Source: Chlorella sorokiniana
Taxonomy: Eukaryota > Chlorophyta > Trebouxiophyceae > Chlorellales > Chlorellaceae
Length of the DNA stretch: 64,000 nt
Direction: 5' to 3'
NCBI GenBank assembly: GCA_025917655.1
Contig: CP084612.1
Location: 1,798,001-1,862,000, forward strand
Position numbers and translations under genes: made by a program. The notes beneath the pieces were generated by a model that ran no database searches, was not told the DNA's origin, and saw nothing but the letters and a program-made list of their open reading frames with translations. How positions within the stretch are numbered: the stretch's first letter is position 1; each line of letters opens with the position of its first letter. Of this stretch, positions 39,126-51,644 are shown piece after piece.

Positions 39126-39440
39126 TGGCTGCTTCCATGTGACAACGGACAAGTCTGTTGCCAGGAAGCAGGTGAGGGCAGGGCGTGGCGGCCACTTCGA
39201 GCTGCGGACAGATGTAAGGTTGTTGAGTCAAGCTGCTGCCAGAAGGAGTGGCAGCGCTGGCAGCCACGGTAGCCGCTGGGCTTGTGGTCGCCTGTGTTCG
39301 ACAGGTGGGGTGAGGTGGGTGCAGCAAGTGGGTGCTGGTCAGACGCTCGGCGAAAGGGGTGTTCAAACATTGCAAGGCAGGGTTGAAGCCCGCCATGGCG
39401 GCAGAGCAACACAGCAGAAGTTTTTAGCTAGCCGGTCACC

Positions 39441-40087
39441 TCACACGATGGGGCCCTGCCCCTTGGGGGCAGCGCCCGACGTCTTGCCGGCGGGCGGCAG
39501 GGTGGCGGGGTTCGCCCGCGAGAATGCGGGCTTCTGCTCAATCGTGATCTTAATGGCTCCAGTGGCCAGCACCTTTTTGGTGGGGGTGGTGAACCCCATC
39601 TGGGAGGAGGGGGTCACAGAAACTCAGTTGTCGTCTCAGGCGCAGTCAAAGCTGAGGTCCAGGGCGTGTTTGGGCAGCAAGCCACAAGCGGCAGGACAAG
39701 CTTCGGCCGGTATGTGAGCAGCCTGCTCGCGTCAATCACAAGCCCCAGCAAAGCAGGCTGCAGGCTGATCTATGGTTCCCTCACCGGCAGCTCGCCGTGG
39801 TGGGTGGTTGCAGGTGCGCCCGCCGCCGCCCGAGCGCGAGCCAGGTTCCTGGCCGAAGTCAGCACGGCAGCCTTGGTGCCGATGCTCAGGTCGCTATGGC
39901 GAGTGGCCGCAAGGCGCTGGGCAGCCTGGGCAGCGTTGGCCGGGGCGTCCAGGCCCAGCCCGGCGCCCTCTTCCAGTGCTTCGGAGAAGATCTCGCGTGC
40001 CTTTTTAGCCTTCAGCGCAATCTTCTGCGCGGTAGAGAGGGGCTTGGCAGCCTGCCGGCGAGGAGTGTTGTTTTCTTCGTTCTGCAT
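39441..40087 (-). CDS. Two-exon orphan protein, ~153 aa
   Basis: Exon 1 is 40,087-39,785 (101 codons) and begins with MQNEENNTPRRQAAKPL. A GTGAGG donor follows, then a 185-bp intron with a pyrimidine-rich acceptor ending CCTCCCAG, and exon 2 is 39,599-39,441 (52 codons and stop). Both exons are in phase 0 and there is no frame break. The protein is basic and Ala-rich. Its first half is predicted mostly helical, with KIALKAKKAREIFSEALEE resembling an amphipathic helix. Exon 2 begins MGFTTPTKKVLATGAIKITI and ends in the flexible KGQGPIV. No signal peptide, membrane span or known domain is visible. The intron phase and splice sites support a real gene. Its function is unknown. Confidence 0.6.
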
Positions 40088-40902
40088 GGTGCCTAGGACA
40101 GGCAGAAGAACTCAGAATACTGCAAGGTGGCAGGGAACCGGGCCGGATGAGTAGCGAACACCCGCCCTGCATCCTTTGACCTGCCGGAGCAAAGCGCGCA
40201 CAGCGGGGCCGACGTGCCACGCCGTGGGTTTACTATCTGCAGGCCCGCATTGCCTTCACCAATGGCTTCATCTTCCAGCGAGTTGCATTGCCGTTGATTT
40301 GCATGGATAAACCCCAGCACCCACTTGTCGGAGACTGCAGACGCTGCAACTGGGTGCACGCCCGCGGTGCGCTGACTGCAACAACGTTCCTGGTCCACAG
40401 GCTATACTGGCATGCAAGTATGCAGACTGTGCCGGCACAGTTGATACCTCAATGGCCATACAGGCCGTATCACCGCAGTGGCTGCAGCAGTGTTGCAGCA
40501 GTCGGCAAAAGTAGGACAGATACGGAAGCGCGCAGGTGTCGTGGCTGAAAGATGCCGCCGCCTGCTCATGCCGAAGCAGCAATGAGAGACAGTGAGGCAA
40601 GCAGCAAACACCACCATCCCAGATCTGGGGGCCCTCCTTAGGTGCAATGTACGCAAGCCAGTCCCTGCGCTGCCCCGCTCGCCTGCGCATGTGTCCTTGC
40701 TCCTGCAGTGACTCAGCTGTCCCACCGCTGTTTTCAAGATAGTTTGTCACTTCTGCCTGTAAATGCAGTTGTCATTGTTTGCATGCTACGAGGCTTACAG
40801 AGCTTCCCACTATCACATGAGACACAGGTATCAGCGCGTTCTAGAACGATCGCTCGGTCCACGCTGCTGCGGCGGCAGCTGCCGCAGCAGCTGCTGCGGG
40901 CG
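40088..40902. other. Spacer between orphan gene and cofilin
   Basis: This 0.8-kb stretch has no coding exon I can support. It should contain the promoter of the orphan gene on its left and the 3' untranslated region of the cofilin gene on its right. Confidence 0.4.
40795..40799 (-). terminator. Candidate TGTAA polyadenylation signal of the cofilin gene
   Basis: TTACA on the plus strand gives TGTAA on the coding strand, about 104 bases after the cofilin stop codon. The distance is reasonable for an algal 3' untranslated region. Confidence 0.5.
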
Positions 40903-43132
40903 TCAGCCGCGCTTGAGCGCCCGCACCGCGTCGCCCACCTCCTGCGCATGCGGGGTAAATGCAGTTGCTACATGGATGCTTCCAGGCATGAAAACATAAG
41001 AACACAAAACCCCCAACCACTGGCCTCCCCACCGCCACCCCATGACCGCCTGCAGGCTGCTGCCTTTGGCGCCCACTCGAGCCCAGCGCCCTCACCGCAC
41101 ACCTGCCCGCCACATCCCCCCACCATTTTCCCCCTGCTCAGGAAGCAGCGTGCTCCCTCATCTCCCCCACGTTGCTGGCACCCACCCACTCAAGTACCCG
41201 CCTGCCTCCCCACACCCGCCTGGCGGGGGCCCACCTGCTCGCTGACTTCCTCCAGGTCGCTGGCCTGGAACTCGAGCGAGATGCCGTCCAAGTGGGACTT
41301 GAAGAAGTCTTTGGTGCTGGCGTACATCATCTTGGCCTTGACCCGCGCAGAGTCGGGGCCCTGCGGCGGCGTGCAGCAGCGGGATGGGGCGCGGTACAGA
41401 CAAGTGGGACTGGGGGAACGCACAACAGCATGGCTGCGCGGTACAAAGTTGGTGAGCAGCTGCCTCTGTTGAGCGCCGCAGCCTCCTCAGCAGGCTGGCG
41501 CGGCTGCAGGTGCGTGCGAGTGCGCGCGCGCACATCCGCACAAACCGCTGTGCAGCAGGCCCGAGGGCCAGCTGGGGCCAGCTTGAGGTGGCAGCCCACG
41601 GCAGGGGAGGGCAGCCCCCATTCCCAACAAACACAAACAGCTGCTCGCACCAGTTCAGGAAGATCATCTTGTGCAGCTTCTGGCCGTCGCTGGTGGTGAA
41701 GTCAAAGTCAAAAACTGCGCGGGGAGAGGGCGGGGGGTAGGCGGGGCTGGGCAGGGAGTGCGCCTGGTGGTCCCGAGGGTTGAACAGCCCCTCCAACCCG
41801 AGGCAGAGACCGCAGCAGCGCGAACAACAACCCATGGGCAGCGGGACCCGGACTGGGGACGGGGGATGGGGGAGCAGGCCCTGCCGCACGTAACCCAAGC
41901 GAGGCGGCAGCTGCAGGCACAGCACAGGCCAGCCTGGCACGGCGCAGTGCAGGCGGCGCTACGCAGCAGGCACAGCACAGGCCAGCGCGGCGCTGCGCGC
42001 ACCGCCGTAGCGGCAGTCGGTGTCGGGCAGCGCCGCCAGGAAGTCGTCGTAGCTGGAATCCTTGTCCCCGACGGCGGCGATGATGACCTGGGAGCCGCTG
42101 TCGTCCACCTGCCACAGCGCCCACTTGTACTGCGGGAGGGGAGCGGGGCGGTACGGGCCGCGCGTTCATGCTCCGTGGCCGCCAGGGCAGCTAGCGCAGC
42201 TGCGGCTGCCTTGCAGCGCTGGCGGCCGCGGAGGCTGAGCCGGGCCCTCGGCACAGGGAGCAAGGTAGGGGGTTGTGGATGCAACGTGGCGGCGGCAGGC
42301 GGGGGAAGCGGGTTGAGGTCGCTGGGCTGCGCCCCACCGTGGACTTCAGGCGCATGACGTAGAAGAGGTTGACGGCGTCGTCTGTCACTCGGATGCCGCT
42401 CATGGAGGTCTGCCAGCAAGGGGAAGGAAGGAGCAGGGCACGAGGGGTGGGTGGATGGGTGGATGGTGCGCTGGGGAGCGGCGACAGCAGAGGAGCTGCC
42501 GACAGCAGGCGGTGCCGACGTTGCGGGGTGGAGGCCGTGGGCCGGGCTGAGGCGTGGTCGGTCAAGGTTTCAGGGCGGGGCGGCTCTCAGAGGCAGGCAG
42601 GGAGCAAGGACGGCGCAGCGCACCCCCTGCGCCATCTTCTTGATGCCTCCCATGCGGGGGATGTTGGTGGGGACGTTGTGGTTGGAGGCCACTCTGCGCA
42701 CGCCACCGCTGCCGTCTGCCGCCGCCGGCCCCGCTGCAGCCGCTGCAGCCGCTGCGTCTGCTTTAGCTTGTTGCGCCGCCGCTGCCACCTTGGGAGACGC
42801 CGGGGGCGGCAGCTGCCACGCCACCGGCGGCGGCCGAGGCGCGGGGGGGGTGGCGCTGCTTGTGGCTCTACCGCCGCTGCCACTGCAGGGGCGCCGCCCG
42901 CCGCTGCACCCGCTGTTGCTGGGGCGGCGAAGGCGCCGGTCAGCGATCCAAGAAAGCTCTGCTTGGTAGCCTCATAGTCCTCCGGCTTGATCAAACCCAC
43001 ATCCACCGCCGACTTGATCTTTTGCGCTTGCAGGAAGCTGTTTTTGACTGCGTCGTAATCCTGCTGCGAGACAAGCCCAAGATCCAGCGCTGCCTTGGTC
43101 TGCAGCAGGCTCTGCAGCGTGGCGTCGGCCAT
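40903..43132 (-). CDS. ADF/cofilin with N-terminal tandem-helix extension
   Basis: This is an actin-depolymerising factor that binds actin monomers and filaments and speeds filament turnover. Exons are 43,132-42,624, 42,409-42,338, 42,129-42,003, 41,714-41,651, 41,360-41,235 and 40,941-40,903. Exons 2-6 give a complete ADF-homology domain of about 140 residues: SMSGIRVTDDAV, KWALWQVDDSGSQVIIAAVG, DYDDF-type DSSYDDFLAALPDTDCRYG, VFDFDF, KMIFLNW, then PDSARVKAKMMYASTKDFF (the actin-binding long helix) and a terminal VGDAVRALKRG. Exon 1 adds about 170 residues. It has two copies of a ~28-residue helical motif (LLQTKAALDLGLVSQQDYDA and KIKSAVDVGLIKPEDYEATK, each followed by a KxSFL-like end) and then an Ala/Pro linker. 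Two bases are missing: one in the G8 run 42,843-42,850 and one in the G4 run 41,355-41,358. Exon lengths fit the intron phases only if both are restored. The expected product is about 312 residues. Confidence 0.9.
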
Positions 43133-43468
43133 TGGTGTCGTTGAGGGGCTCAGCTGTAGGGCGATGTTCTTGATGGTTGATGGAAAGTTTTCTTATATGA
43201 GTAGGCTTTCGATTGCGTCGATCGAGCAATCGCCCTGACCACCATTTGGCAGAGAGCTTTGTAGTGGCGCACTGCAAGTACGGCACCTCGAAAGCACCCT
43301 TTGGGGGTGCCATCGCCACATACCATCTGTGCAATACCTGCAACACTCGTAGATCACTTGCTGGGGTGTCTAAGCGCGTATCGGCAGAAGTGCCAAACAT
43401 AGAATTTCTGAGGCGTGTGGTGCTTTCCGCACGGGGCCCCAGTCCGCTCTGTAGCTCATACCTTTACA
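43133..43468. promoter_or_regulatory. Divergent promoter region of cofilin and TIMELESS genes
   Basis: Only 336 bases separate the two start codons, so both promoters must lie here or overlap the 5' exons. A TATAAG box reads on the minus strand at 43,197-43,192, about 60 bases before the cofilin ATG, which suits a start site near 43,165. No comparable box was seen for the TIMELESS side. The spacer is more AT-rich than the neighbouring exons. Confidence 0.5.
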
Positions 43469-46400
43469 ATGGCAGAGCTAGACCTTGAACTGCTGGCCTC
43501 CATCGCCTCAGGCGGCCTGGGCAGCTGGCAGGAGGACGCCCAGGGGCACACCGTGTACGTCAAGAACGAGGATTGCATTGGTGGGTAATCACGCCGCGCC
43601 CGGAGTGGACGTGGAGCCGGGCGACAGGCCCTCCCTGCCCGCCGCCCGACAGCCGCCACCAGCCGCGCCGTCCAGCCCTGTGCCCTCCTCACAACTCCGC
43701 AATGCTGGTGCTCCTCCCCCTGCGCAGGCTGCCTGCGCGACCTGCAGCGCTTCTTTCGATATGACGACCCGGAGACGCGCCCCGCCTTCTTCGCCGTGTC
43801 CAAGTACAACTTTGCGCGCTCCGACCTGGTGCCCCTCATCGTGACCTACCCGGATGACTACGACATCGTCTACAACGCACGTGAGTGGCCCAACAGTTCG
43901 ATGGCCGCTTGCCTTATGCAGGGCTCGCCATGATTAAGGTTACGAACGGGTGCGGGAGCGCCCTGCAGCGCGAGGCGTCGCCGGGGTGGAGTGAGAGTCA
44001 ACCTCGCGCCCGCCTGCCCGCCCAGCTTCCTGACGCGTGCTGCTGCCGCCGCCCGCAGTCAAGGTGGCCACGTTCCTCACCATGCCCTCCTCGGAGCCGC
44101 TCGTGACCAGCAACCGCGCGCAGCAGGAGGAGCACATGCAGGTGGGGCGGCGGTGTTGCAGGCAGGCTGGATGGGGCTCTGGGCTGCCGGAGAGCCAGCG
44201 GGGGACATCAGGCGCAGCCTGCGCAGAGCTGCGCCTGCTGGGGGAACTGCACACACAGCCTGCTGCCTCGGCATGCCGCTGGAGGCGCTCCAACCGTCGC
44301 TCGTTGGTCCGCGAGGGATTAGTGGGCGGGGGCATGGCAGGCAGCCTTCACCGTAAACACAGACCCCTCCCCCAGTCACCCCCCCCACACACACACACAC
44401 ACACACATCCAATTGTTCAACACTTACACGCTCGACACCCCCCGGGCGCCGTCCACGCATACGCAACCGCAGGCGGTGCGGGAGGCTTTCCTGGCCCAGG
44501 ACGCCCTGGCGGCGGTGGTGGGGATGCTGGCGGAGCCGCTGGGGCGCCACCCGCGCATGAACGATCAGGACGCGGCGCTCGTCCAGCTCGTCATCGCCTT
44601 CCTCAAGTGCGAGGGGGCTGCCTGGCCTGCCATGCTGACTCTGGCGCTGTGCTGGGCGGCCGGGGCGGCCGGCCTGCCTTGCTGGCTTTCGGGGGGTGGG
44701 GGGCAGAGGCGGGCGCTGGATGCAAAGCACCACCAGCACAGCGCAGGCTACAAGTGCCTGCTTACTCGGGTTACCATACTCCCTGTCTTCCTCTCCCCCC
44801 CCAAAAAAAAAAAAAACTTGTAGGAACCTAGTGGCCATACCCGCGGCGGCGGGCGGCGGCGGCGCGGCCGGCACCGCGGGCAAGGACGCCGCCCGGCGCA
44901 TCCAGGCTGGCCTGCTGGACCGCCTCTTCTCCGACAATGTGGCCGACCTGCTGCTCCTGCTGGCCCAGCACTCGCGCCAGGTGCGCGGCTTTCTCGGTGT
45001 TCCTATGCGCTTGACATGAAGGCTGGGGTGGCTGGCGCGTGTGCGCTGGAGGCCAGTCTGGCTCGTGCCTTGCGCCTTGCTCCATCAAGCTTTGGCTGCT
45101 TCCGTGCCCCCCGGCCCAAGCATCTGCCTTGGGAAGCCGCAGCGCTCTCCCTGCACGGCCCCATCCGCATGGTTTCCCGCCTTGGTGGCTTTCTGCCGGC
45201 TTCTGACCGCACTGCCGCCCGCGCGCTGGCCGCCTGCCGCCGCTTCCCGCTGCAGCGCCCATTTCGGAGTGAGGCCCCGGTGTTGGTTGAGATCTTCATG
45301 CACCTGTTCTGCGGGGTGGACCCCAGCTGCTGCTGGACGCCCCCAGCTGCTGGAGGCGGAGCAGCGGCGGCGGCGGGAGGAGGAGGCGGCGGCACGGGCG
45401 GCTGCGGAGAAGAAGCGGCGCGCGCCGCCCGCCGCGGGGCTGCCCCCAACCCGCGCGCCGCCCGTGGCCAACACGGCGCACCTGCCGCGGCTGCCGGCGC
45501 TGCCGGGCGCTGCGGCCGCTGGCGCCGCGGGCTGCCATGCCGCGCCAGGTGGCGCAGGCGGCGCCCTCCCGCCACCCTCACTCGGGTGCGGGCGCCAGCT
45601 GGCACCTACTTCTCTGTTATGCGCGTGCAGCCTCCCCGTCCTCCCCTGAGTGTCCCGTTCCCTTCTCCTTCTGGGTTACCATCTTTTTAAGTTATCATCT
45701 TAATACACGTTGCATTGCCACGTCGCCGCAACGCCACCCTCACCTTGCCCGTCCCCCTGCCTCCCGCCGCCGCCCACCCAGGCGCCGTCTACGTGCGCCG
45801 CCACACGGAGCACAGCGCCGCCGTGGTGCTGCGCCACAACCCCATCGCTCCGAACTGCCCCGCCTGCCCGCCGTGACGGACGCAAAGAAGGCGCCGGCGC
45901 AGCGCCGCGACGGCGGCGCCGCGGGGCTGCGGCTGGCGGGTTGGCTAGCGCCGGGCTGCCGCTGAGCCCCGAGCTGCTGATGCGGCTCGACGGCCTGCTG
46001 CGGCAGTTTCTGGAGGGCGCGTACGACCTGCTGATGACACAGGTGGGCGCCCTGGGGGCACAGTTTGTGTAGAGGCGGGGGGTGAGGAGGCGGAGCGTAT
46101 GCAGAATGGGGGATTGGGGCTTTGAGCGTGCAATGTGGACGGCGAATTAAGGGGAAGGGCGGGGGGGGCCCAGAAGGCACCATTCTGCTCTGCATTGCCA
46201 CCTGTTTACGGCTGGATGCAAGCTGCAAGGCCCTGGCACTTGAATGAGCTTGCTGCGCTCGCGGTGCCGCTTCCTGCTGCGTGCTGCAGTGCCGTGCAAC
46301 GCTGCTGCCCTGCGCCCTGAGCATCCCCCTCCCTGAGCATACCCGCAGGTGTTCAAGGAGCTGCAGCCGGGGCTGAACATCAGCCGCCTGGGGAGGCGGA

Positions 46401-49400
46401 CTTCATGCACTTTGTGCGCCTGGCCACGTATTGCACGCGGTACGTGCGCATGCGCGAGGTACGCGGCGGTACGGGCGGTGAAATGCTGACCTGTTGTTGC
46501 TTGTTGATATGGGGGCTGGGAGCAGGTCAAGGCAGCCTGGAGGCGGGGGCTGTCGGCTGGAACGCTGGCTGCACTGCGTGCGGCGCACCAGCCAGCTGCG
46601 CCGACCGGCGCTGGCAGGGACTGTGACAAAAGCATGGTGCACAATCATCTGCCGGGCCATTTGTCTATGCGTGTTGCAGCTGACGTGCCAATGCGTCCGT
46701 TCCTCTCGCCGCAGGAGCGCAAGCTGCAGCAGAAGATGGGCGAGAAGCGCGCGGCAGCAGGCGGCGGCGCCGCCGCCCCTGCTGCCGACGCGGCGCCGCC
46801 GGACGGCAACGCGGCGCAGCAGCAGGGCATCCCTGCAGGGTCCAGCCCCGAGCAGCAGCAGCAGCAGCAGCAAGATTTACAGCAGGAGGGTGAAGCTTCC
46901 CAGGGCCGGCAGGAGCCGGGTGGCGGCGATGCCGCCGCCGAGGAGGCGTCACCGTTTGCCGCCATCAGCGCCACCATGGGCTGGGACTGCTTCCACTGGG
47001 TCACCATGCTGTGGATCATGCTCAGGTACGGCCCCCAGAATGGGTCGAGGGCTGCCTAGCACACTTGGGTACTGGGGCTTTCCCCCGCATGCACCACGCA
47101 TCGCGATTGCTTCTGCTGGCAGGGGCGGCGGCAGGGGGCGGGTGCAGGATAGAGTGGCTGCGGCTGTGAGGGGCGTACCACCTGCCGAGCTTGCGGCATG
47201 GCCTGCTGCCTTCCCCACGATCTGCGTGTTTCTGGTGGAGGTGTGTGAAGCGTCTGTTCCTAATCTTATTCCGTCGCTCTTTCCTGGCCCTGCGCAGCAA
47301 CATCGAGGGCAACGCGCGGCAGAAGGACCACGCCGACAAGAACTGGGACCTGCAGGTGCCCGCCTGGCTTCTGCCGCTGCCCCTTCGCTGCTGCTGCCGC
47401 CGCCGCTGCTGCTGCTGCTACTGTGGCGCATCCTCGCACCCACAACCATGGCACCTGGCATCCGTCTTTGGTCTTCTCCTCGCACTAAGCAGCACCCATA
47501 CTGCAACCCTTGGTATCATGTACCAGCTCCCGCCCACCTCATCCACCCAATGCACTGCTTTCGTGAACCTGCCAATACACCATGCTGACCCCCTGCCCCC
47601 TCCACACCCACCCACCCACCCCACCACCACCCGCCCACCCTCCCGGGGTATCCCCCCGCCTCCCTGCAGCACGCCTCTGTGCCGCTGCTCAAGGAGATGC
47701 TGCTGGCTCTGGACCTTGCTCGGGTGGCGGGCAGCGCCGCCGACCGCCGCGCCGCCGACCGCCTGCAGCGCCGCCTGCTGCACGACGACCTCAAGGAGTC
47801 GGGGCTGCTGCCGGTGAGGGGGCGCTGTTGCTGCCGCGGGTGCTGCCGCCCGCCACCCGGCCGTGTTTTGAGGGCGGCGTTGTCGATGCTCTCTGTGCGG
47901 AGGGGCGTTTGTTTGCCCAGATGTGTGTGGCTGCTGCCCCGCTGCACCAATGTATGTGCACAATCTCTCGGCACAGCAGTGGCGGACACTGCATCCCTCT
48001 GCATCACACTGCTTTTTATGTCGCGTAACCGCAACAGGTGCTGTCCCGCCTCATCCGCGGCTACAACTTCCGCTTCCAGCCCCGCTCCCACGCCGTGGAC
48101 TTGGTGGAGGCGCTGCACGTGGTGTTGGGCATGCTGGACAGGCTGGCGGCGGCGGGTGGGTGTGAAGGGGGTCTTTGTTTGTGGGTGGGTGGGGCAAGCC
48201 GCTGGAGTTCGCGGCTGAAGAACAGATGCCCTGCTTGATCTGGCAAGTGTCCTCTCGCTTTCCTCCACCCTGCCTGCAACCTGCTGCCCTGGCTGTGCAG
48301 AGCCCGGCGGCTTCAGGGTGAAGGCAGCAGCGCGCCAGGGTGGCGGCCGCCGCCGGAAGCCTGCCGCCCGCGTCGCCCGCCGCGGACGCTGAGCAGACGG
48401 GCGAGGGTGGCGCGGATGGCGACGGCGGGGCCGCCGCTGGCGAAGGGGAGCCTGGGGGCGTGAATGACGACGGCGAGGAGGGGCCGGGCGGCGAAGGAGG
48501 CGAGCAGGCGGGCGCGGCGGCCGGCAGCGACGGCGAGAGTGGCGGCGATGCTGAGCTGGCGCAGCGCGTCGGGCGCAGCGGCGACCCGCTCGACGAGATG
48601 GTGAGCCTGGGCCCGCGTGCCTGTCCTTTCTACCTTTTCTGGCCCTCAGAACCTCCCATGGATGGTAGCTTCTTTTTGGTCCTAGCGCTGTCGAGGCCAC
48701 GCTGTGCTCTCCTTCGACCTTGCTTGCCTGCCTGCTTACCAGCCATGCCCCTGCGACGCCCTCCGCCTTCTTTTTCTTTGCTGTCGCCTGCATCCACTCC
48801 GGCCTCGCTCCCAACGCAATGTTGCTGCGCCGCCCTGCCGATGCTCCCCGCCGCCACCGCCCCCTTAACCACCCTGCTTGCGCCCCTGCAGGAGGATGAG
48901 GAGGCGGCGGCGCGCGGCGGCGGGCCACCCGGGAGGTGGCCTTCCAGGCCGCCCACCGGCTGCGGCAGGAGCTGGCCCACCCCGCCATCGTCCACTTCTA
49001 CGCCTGGCTGCTGCAGGTGGGTGTGGGTGGGTGGGTGTGTGTGTGTGGGGGGGGGCAGAGGCGGCAGGGCCGTGTGCCCTTGTGTGTGTGTGCGTGGCAG
49101 GGAGCGCATTTTGGCAGGGAGGTAGGGAAGGCGTGGGCCTCCGGCAGCCGCTCGCAGGCCTGCTGGCCATGCGGGGTCGATTCTTTCAGTCGATTCTCTT
49201 GAACCACAGTGGAGGGGAGCTTCAGGAGTTTGTGCATGCACGCGCACGCGTCCCGCTCACCCCCCCCCCCCCGCCGCCGCCGCCGCCGCCGCCGCAGGGC
49301 TACCGCACCAACTCGCCCTTCACCAACCACGCGCTGCTGGGCCTGTTCCGGCGGCTGGCGGACCCGCAGCAGCTGAACCTAGAGCCCATGCTGTACCAGG

Positions 49401-51613
49401 TGGGGTGGGGTGGTGTGTGTATGCATGGGGTGAGTATGCATGGGGGTGTGGTTATGTTGCTTCCTGGGTTTGGGGCAGGTTAGTGTGGGAACTGTTGCAT
49501 GCAAGTGCTTCTGTGCAGCCCGAGCGTGCTGGCACAGGAGCGTGCCCCTGTGCGCTTGCGCCGCGGGAAGCGGGGCACAAAAACCTCGCTGGGCGTCCAG
49601 CAAGGGCGCAGGGCTGGGTGCCTGGCCACAGGGCGCTGCAGGCTGGCTGTGCGTGGAGCAGCGGCAATGCTGCGTTACCACGGTTCACGCTGCTCCCTTC
49701 CTGCTGCCGCCTTTCCTCAAACCCTCTCTCCCACTCTCCCACTCCCACCGCCACCACACATCCACACACACACACACACACTCTCTCCCATTACCACCAT
49801 ATACACACACACATACACACCATTTCCCCGCATGCACACCCACGCACCCCCACCACCACACAACACCCACACACACTCACTCCATCCCCGCCCTTCACCC
49901 ACCCACCCATACGCAGCTCTCCATCCTGCGCCTGTTTGAGGCGGTGCTGAGCGACGTGGCCATCAGGCGCAGCCCCCCACGCCGACCTGCTGGCCTTTGC
50001 CACCCGCCTCGTGCGCAGCCTGTTCGCCAGGTGGGCGCTGCCTGCCTGCTGATGACGTATGATGGAGCAGCGTTGGCGGGGTTTCTTTGCGGCTGCGGTC
50101 TCAAGTGGGGGCCGCAGGCTTCACACCCCAGCGCGATGGGCGTCCTGTGGCAAGGCCCGCGTGAGAGCAGCGGCGTGCAGCAGCCGGGAGGCGCTTGTCC
50201 GGACACCGCGGCAGGCACTCCTCAGGGTCCATGCATGACGCTGTCCCTCAGCACCGACATGCCCTTGCCGGCCTTTCCCCTCTTCCGCCGCTGCCCGGTG
50301 CAGAATGATGCCAGACCTGTCGGAGCTGCGCCAGGCGGCGGGCGAGGTGGGCGCCAACCTGGAGGGGCGCTTTGCCGCCGCAGAGGGCGGCGGGGGCGCC
50401 GCCGCCGAGGGCGGCGACGCCGACGACGAAGCGGACAGCGCGGAGCGGGAGGCGGCGCGGGCGCGGCGGCGGGCTGCTGCCGAGCTCAAGGTGCGCCCCA
50501 GCCACATCAGCAAGATTGCATCACCCGCACCACCTCCACAGCCACACCAACGACACCCTCAACCAACACTGCTTCCTCAATGTTCTGCACAGCCCTGCCC
50601 ACAATGGCACCCACCACCCGCCCTTTTGCAGGCCCGCCAGCTGGCAGCCGACGGCCTGTTCCTGGAGCTGCTGTTCTGGAAGGGGCCCAACGTGGCGGAC
50701 GACGTGCGCAACGAGTACAACTGGCGGGTGGGCGGCTGTTCTGTCTCCACCGCCGCTGTTGGGTCTCACAGCGTCGGCTGCGTGGCTCCTTGCCACTGCG
50801 GCGCGTGCGGCTAGCACTGCCGCGCGGCGCGGCTGGTTTCGCGGCAGGGCGGCGCTGTGAAACTTCTTCCCTTCATCTCTTCTCCCCCTTTTAGGGCATT
50901 GTCGACCCCGCGGAGTTCCAGCGGCGGGGCGGGCGGCGGGGGCGGCGCGCGGGCCTGGGCGACGACGAAGGCTCGGACGACGGCGGCGCCGGCCAGCGCT
51001 TCTTCGAGCCACCGCCCGCGGCGGGAGCTGTTCAGCGAGGAGGAGGTGGGGGAATGTATTGGCTGGTTTGTTGTTTGTTGCTGCGGGAAGCAGGGGTGGG
51101 CGGAGGCACGTGCGGCGCAGGGAAGCCGTCAGGAAGGGGCGCAGTGTTTGACAAAGGTGCGGCGGTAGCAGCGTTTCTGGGCCACTTGGATCATGCCTGC
51201 CTCTCCCCCGCCCCCCTTGTGCGCAGGCCGCCCTCTTGCGAGTCGAGTTTGAGAAGCGCAACGGGCGCAAGGACTGCCTGTCGGCCCTGGTGTTTGAGTT
51301 TGGGGGAGGTGGAAGAAGGGGCAGATTTCGCGGCAGCTGCGGGCCATGGGCCTGGAGCGCGGCAAGTTCACGGCGGCGCAGGTGGGAGGGCGGCTGGGCG
51401 GCTTGTCTGGGCGGCAGCGTGGGGTGGGTGGCCCGTGGGGATGGTGTGGCTACTTGCGTGCTTGGCGCAAACGACGTTGGCGGAGTGCGCTTTGCCAGCC
51501 TGGCGTGCCAGGCTGGGGGCTGAGCGCCGCCTCCAGGCGCCACGCTGCAGCAGGCCCAGCCAGGCGCCGCTCCCAGCCCGCATCTTGTTTGCCGAACCAC
51601 CATGTGCGCCACC

Positions 51614-51644
<31 letters not shown>

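Noticed and set aside
44377-44407. Retroelement insertion suggested by the CA tract and nearby poly(A) in TIMELESS
   Set aside because: The tracts lie in normal short introns with correct splice sites and matching exon phases on both sides, and no element sequence is present.
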